A stretch of 64,000 bases of DNA from CAYJMQ01 sp964371555 (lineage in GTDB: Bacteria; Bdellovibrionota; JACOXK01; 2-02-FULL-40-11), in assembly GCA_964371555.1 (NCBI GenBank), contig CAYJMQ010000002.1:7280-71279 (forward strand), given 5' to 3'. This document shows positions 60,609 to 64,000 of the stretch, one piece after another. How positions within the stretch are numbered: position 1 is the first letter of the stretch; each line of letters starts with the position of its first letter. Made by a program: the position numbers and the translations under genes. Below the pieces are notes generated by a model. The model saw only the letters and a program-made list of their open reading frames with translations. It was not told the origin of the DNA and ran no database searches.

Positions 60609-61246
60609 GAGTGATTCGTCCGGAAAATGATGAAAGGTTGGGTTGGCTTGCCGCGACCTTTGAATCGGTTTCTGATCTTGTTTTTATTTCGGATCTTGAA
60701 GACCGGTTTATTTATGCCAATCCGGCCGCCTTAAGGAAACTTGGCTATACTCGCGAGGAGATCATTGGAAAAACAGCAAGTCTTATTATGTCTCCAAATA
60801 ATCCAAAGGGACTTCGTGAAGAGATTATCAAAGCCACACTTCAAAATCCGAGCGGATGGGAGGGAGAGGTTTTAAACGTCAGAAAAGATGGAACCGAGTA
60901 TTGCGCGCATCTGAAAACCGCGCTGGTGCGCAATAAACGGCAGGAACCGATAGGGATGACCGGAATTTCCCGTGACATTACTGAACTGGTTGCCAAAGAG
61001 AAGATGGCCGCAATTGGAATGCTTTCTTCAGCGCTTGCCCATGAAATAGGAAATCCCCTGGCTTCTATTTCTTCTCTTGTTCAGCTTCTTGAAAGAAGAA
61101 TTGAGGACGAAAAGACACTCAAGAATCTAAAACTGATGCGAATTCATATTCAAAGAATCAGTCAACTCATTCACAGCGTAGAAGAGTCAAGCCTTTTGGG
61201 TGTCATGGAGGGGCAGGAGAAATATGAAAAACGAAAAAAGAGCTAG
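60599..61246 (+). CDS. PAS-HisKA protein without ATPase domain
   Basis: A 215-residue protein: a PAS domain (about 15-130: SDLVFISDLEDRFIYANPAALRKLGY, MTGISRDIT) and a HisKA region with ALAHEIGNPLASISSLVQL, the classic NtrB-type H box. It then ends at 215, before the ATPase. It cannot phosphorylate itself unless another protein supplies catalysis; the adjacent hybrid kinase has a complete ATPase domain. The product overlaps the response regulator by 23 bases. It reads as an NtrB-like sensor cut in two. Confidence 0.8.
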   Translation: MSLRVIRPENDERLGWLAATFESVSDLVFISDLEDRFIYANPAALRKLGYTREEIIGKTASLIMSPNNPKGLREEIIKATLQNPSGWEGEVLNVRKDGTEYCAHLKTALVRNKRQEPIGMTGISRDITELVAKEKMAAIGMLSSALAHEIGNPLASISSLVQLLERRIEDEKTLKNLKLMRIHIQRISQLIHSVEESSLLGVMEGQEKYEKRKKS

Positions 61247-62384
61247 TATACTCATCGTAGATGATGAGCGGACACTTTGCGAAACCTTATCTGAAGTATT
61301 AAAAGAAGAGGGATATGAAACAGATCTTGCGTTTGATGGCGATGAAGCCATTTCAAAAATAGAAACAAATAAATTTGATCTGATTTTTTGTGATCTTCGG
61401 ATGCCGCGCGTAGATGGTCTCAAGGTTCTCAAAAAAGTGGAGGGAATTACTCCCGAAACTTATTTCATTGTGATGACAGCGTATAATTCGATGGAAACGA
61501 CAATCGAAGCGTTGAAATTGGGCGCATATGACTATGTCGTTAAGCCGCTTATTTTTGATGATGTTCTTTTAAAACTGAAACGGCTGCTTGCCTTTAAAAA
61601 TCTGAGCGTTGAAGATCAGGTGACAAAGGGGATGATTACCGAACAATTTGCTCTGGATAATCTTTTGGGTCAGGGGCGTGAAATGAAGGCGATCTATTCG
61701 TTGATACAAAAAGTTGCTCCGACATCAGAGACGATTTTGATCACCGGGGAAATTGGGGTTGGGAAAGGAAGGCTTGCGAAGGCGATTCATTACGCATCCC
61801 ATCAGAAAGAAAACCCTTTTTGGGACATTCGTTGCAGCAGCGTTCGGGAAAAACAGATTGAGGCATCGCTTTTTGGTGAGGAAGGGATCTTTAAAAAAAA
61901 CAAGAGGGGCACTCTCTATTTGTCTGAGATTTCGGAATTGACGCCCCGTCTTCAGACAAAATTGTTGGAAGTCCTTTCAGGAAAAGAGGAGAGTGGAACA
62001 AGACTCATTGTTTCTGCCACAAAAGATTTATCTGAAGATCTCCTCTATCGGGTTAATGTGATTGAGATTAAGGTGCCGCCCCTTCGGGCAAGACGGGGGG
62101 ATATTCCTTTTCTTATTAAATATTTTGTTCAGATGTTTGCTGGGGGGCTTGGAAAAAAGGCCCGGTTTGTTGAAGAGGGTATGGTTGAAGCGCTGATGAA
62201 TTATCCATGGCGGGGGAATGTGCGGGAACTTCAGAATGTTTTGGAAAGGGCAATCCTTCTTTGTGATCCGGCAGTGTCTTTCTTAAAAATTCAGGATCTT
62301 CCGTCCGATTTTCTGACCCCCGCCCGATCGATTAAGAATTCTGACATTAACCGCACACAGGCGGCTGTTGCCCCTTTCGGATAA
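61224..62384 (+). CDS. NtrC-like response regulator lacking GAFTGA and DNA-binding domain
   Basis: About 386 residues from ATG at 61224, with AGGAG six bases upstream; the frame is open to 61200. A receiver (about 7-120: LIVDDERT, FCDLRMPRVDG, VMTAYNS, YVVKPL) is followed by an AAA domain (about 150-365) with Walker A GEIGVGKGRL and PPLRARRGDIP arginine-finger region. The loop where GAFTGA should be reads FGEEGIFKKNKRGTLYL, so the sigma-54 contact is missing. Walker B is LYLSEI, with Ser in place of Asp. No Fis-type HTH follows. It probably does not activate sigma-54 promoters. The end overlaps the convergent pepA by 94 bases. Confidence 0.82.
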   Translation: MKNEKRASILIVDDERTLCETLSEVLKEEGYETDLAFDGDEAISKIETNKFDLIFCDLRMPRVDGLKVLKKVEGITPETYFIVMTAYNSMETTIEALKLGAYDYVVKPLIFDDVLLKLKRLLAFKNLSVEDQVTKGMITEQFALDNLLGQGREMKAIYSLIQKVAPTSETILITGEIGVGKGRLAKAIHYASHQKENPFWDIRCSSVREKQIEASLFGEEGIFKKNKRGTLYLSEISELTPRLQTKLLEVLSGKEESGTRLIVSATKDLSEDLLYRVNVIEIKVPPLRARRGDIPFLIKYFVQMFAGGLGKKARFVEEGMVEALMNYPWRGNVRELQNVLERAILLCDPAVSFLKIQDLPSDFLTPARSIKNSDINRTQAAVAPFG

Positions 62385-63817
62385 TATCGGTGTGTGGCTT
62401 TGGAGATGAAGGCAGACCCCGCAATGTCAAAATGAACCCAGGGTGTTTTATCGCTGATAAAGGTTTGGAGGAACAATCCCCCTTTGGATGAACCGGCCCC
62501 CCGCGTTTGACCGATGTTTCGTATATCTGCGATCGGACTTTTAAACTCTTCCCGATATTCATCCCAGAGGGGGAGCTGCCAGATTTTGTCGCCGCTGAAT
62601 TCTGCGAGTTCTTTGAGCCTATCCATCGATTTTTGATCGGTTCCCATCATACCGGCTCCCGCTTCGCCCAATGCGATGACGCAAGCCCCTGTAAGGGTTG
62701 CAAAATCAATGATCAGTTTGGGATGATAATTTTTGTCTGCGTAAGCGAGCGCATCGGCAAGAATAAGCCTTCCTTCCGCGTCTGTATTGAGAATTTCAAT
62801 GGTTTTTCCCGAGTAGGATTTAACAATGTCTCCCGGGACAGTTGCTTTGCCGCTCGGCATATTGTCTGTCAGCGGCATAAAACCGACAATATGAAGAGGA
62901 AGATTTAATTTTGATACGATCTGCATAAGGCCAAGAACCATTGCAGATCCCGCCATATCGCATTTCATCGTCTCCATCGATTCAGACGGTTTTAAAGAAA
63001 TGCCGCCACTGTCGAAAGTAATTCCTTTGCCAACGAGGCAGATCGTATCCAGCTCTTTTTTCCCGGCATTATGTTCGAGAACAACAAATCTTGCAGGCTC
63101 TTCACTCCCCCGATTCACAGCGAGCAGCGCCCCAAAGCCCTCTTTCTCAAGTTCTTTTTCATTAAAGATTTTAACCTTGAGTCCGGCTTTTTTCCCAATA
63201 TCTTGAGCCAAATCCGCATATTGAGGAGGTCTTAGACCGTTGCCCGGTGTATTGACAAGATCGCGAACGAGGTTCGAGGCCTCAATTAAAATGTTGGCTT
63301 TATCGAGCCCCTTTTTCCCTTCTGCGAGCTCTGCATTTGTCAAAACGCAGAGCGTTATTTCTTTGGTGGAGCCGTCTGGTTTCTTCTCTGTCTTGAACTT
63401 TGTAAATCGATAGATTGGCAGTGCCAAAGATTCCGCGCAAATCTGAACGAGATCAGAAATTGCAAGTGGTAAATCAACTGTTCCCAGATGAAACGTGAAG
63501 CGAGGTATCTTTGCCTGACTGAGTTCAGCCGCCGCATGAATTAATGCCTCTCGAAGAGAAGTGATTTTCAATTTCCCCTTTCCCCCAAATCCAACAAACA
63601 AAATATTTTGTCCGTGCGCGATTGGGATATAACGAAGAAGAACAGATTGCCTCAGTTCGCCCTTAAACGCAGTGTCTTTCCGCAGCTTCTCCACAAGATT
63701 CTTTAAATGAGTTGCTTCCTTTGGCAAAACCATCTTTGAGTTTTGTTGATAAACCGGCACGATTAGAGTATGATCCCGAACGTTTTTGAAGGATGATTTT
63801 TTAAGAGAAATTTTCAT
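62291..63817 (-). CDS. pepA: Leucyl aminopeptidase (cytosol aminopeptidase)
   Basis: A 508-residue M17 aminopeptidase that removes N-terminal residues in the cytosol with two metal ions. The catalytic region has LVGKGITFDSGGISLKPS (about 258-275), KCDMAGSAM, NTDAEGRLILADAL (about 338-351) and a VIALGEAGAGMMG turn; all ligands are present. The C-terminus YPKGATAACVRLMSEFL is normal, extended by about 12 residues that overlap the convergent response regulator. It is a single-gene unit ending the window's minus-strand genes. Confidence 0.95.
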   Translation of the reverse strand: MKISLKKSSFKNVRDHTLIVPVYQQNSKMVLPKEATHLKNLVEKLRKDTAFKGELRQSVLLRYIPIAHGQNILFVGFGGKGKLKITSLREALIHAAAELSQAKIPRFTFHLGTVDLPLAISDLVQICAESLALPIYRFTKFKTEKKPDGSTKEITLCVLTNAELAEGKKGLDKANILIEASNLVRDLVNTPGNGLRPPQYADLAQDIGKKAGLKVKIFNEKELEKEGFGALLAVNRGSEEPARFVVLEHNAGKKELDTICLVGKGITFDSGGISLKPSESMETMKCDMAGSAMVLGLMQIVSKLNLPLHIVGFMPLTDNMPSGKATVPGDIVKSYSGKTIEILNTDAEGRLILADALAYADKNYHPKLIIDFATLTGACVIALGEAGAGMMGTDQKSMDRLKELAEFSGDKIWQLPLWDEYREEFKSPIADIRNIGQTRGAGSSKGGLFLQTFISDKTPWVHFDIAGSAFISKATHRYYPKGATAACVRLMSEFLIDRAGVRKSDGRS

Positions 63818-63886
63818 AATTTTCGATCATTTAAATGAGGCGAGGCACGTTTGTCAATGATTTCATTTAAGGTTTTTGATTTGTGA

Positions 63887-63973
63887 GGAGGGGTGACAGA
63901 GCGGCCGAATGTGGTGGTCTCGAAAACCATTAGACCCGTAAGGGTCTCGGGGGTTCAAATCCCTCCCCCTCCG
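63887..63973 (+). tRNA. tRNA-Ser (anticodon CGA)
   Basis: A full cloverleaf of 87 bases is visible: acceptor stem GGAGGGG/CCCCTCC, anticodon stem GTGGT/ACCAT with loop CTCGAAA, a long variable arm (gaccc/gggtc) typical of tRNA-Ser, and a T loop TTCAAAT. CCA is not encoded. A perfect hairpin follows directly. Confidence 0.95.
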
Positions 63974-64000
63974 TATTAGCTTTTCGAAGAAAAGCTAATA
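63974..64000 (+). terminator. Perfect hairpin directly after tRNA-Ser
   Basis: Arms of 12 bases at 63974-63985 and 63989-64000 are exactly complementary around a 3-base loop. They are at the window edge, so a following T run cannot be seen. It is likely the tRNA terminator or processing hairpin, but could belong to a small repeat. Confidence 0.6.

Noticed and set aside
1..64000. CRISPR arrays, complete insertion sequences, rRNA genes, riboswitches
   Set aside because: No regularly spaced repeats, transposase motifs, rRNA-like blocks or recognised riboswitch leaders were seen on either strand.

Overview
This window is about 64 kb of a Gram-negative bacterial chromosome. Genes are tightly packed, often with ATGA-type overlaps, and G+C looks to be in the mid-40s percent by eye. 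A type IV pilus alignment operon (pilMNOP plus a PilQ-like lipoprotein) joined to aroC-aroB, an AsmA-family protein, GatCAB, NtrB/NtrC-like signalling proteins and a large envelope-glycan cluster suggest a deltaproteobacterium-like or candidate-lineage organism. No rRNA or taxonomic marker is present, so the lineage is an inference.

Layout. About 1-42.5 kb is one large surface-polysaccharide region made of several operons that change strand. It holds at least eight predicted cytosolic glycosyltransferases (GT2, GT4 and capsule/O-antigen-like), several multi-pass GT-C type proteins, NAD-dependent epimerases and reductases, two sugar nucleotidyltransferases (one fused to a GT2), a cupin epimerase, a methyltransferase, two paralogous FemAB/CelD-type acyltransferases, a CDP-alcohol phosphatidyltransferase and three B12-binding radical SAM enzymes (one split by a frameshift). 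Unusual architectures include a glycosyltransferase-YdcF fusion, an HMGL-aldolase-DUF115 fusion, a rhodanese fused to a degenerate metallo-beta-lactamase-like domain, and a transglutaminase-like protein without its cysteine. A DUF4956-CotH-VTC operon (30.1-34.2 kb) sits inside the region. An HEPN/MNT pair with a perfect operator palindrome interrupts it at 6.8-7.8 kb.

About 42.6-55.7 kb is conserved housekeeping: DUF192, aroB, aroC, pilQPONM (minus strand), then gatCAB, an AsmA-like gene and mtnA (plus strand). The PilQ-like protein ends after its N-domains and has no secretin barrel. DUF192 and aroB end inside one shared palindrome.

About 55.8-59.4 kb is accessory: a TumE/TumA-type toxin-antitoxin pair with an operator over the start codon, a compact ABC exporter preceded by a frameshifted small gene, and a further GT2. 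About 59.5-62.4 kb is a three-gene two-component locus whose proteins have complementary domain losses: a kinase with receiver, a PAS-HisKA protein without ATPase, and an NtrC-like protein without GAFTGA or DNA-binding domain. The window closes with pepA on the minus strand and tRNA-Ser(CGA) followed by a perfect hairpin.

No CRISPR array, complete insertion sequence, rRNA or replication origin was recognised. Apart from genes, no stretch exceeds 300 bases. The gaps that hold something are listed as operators, hairpins or an unexplained open stretch.
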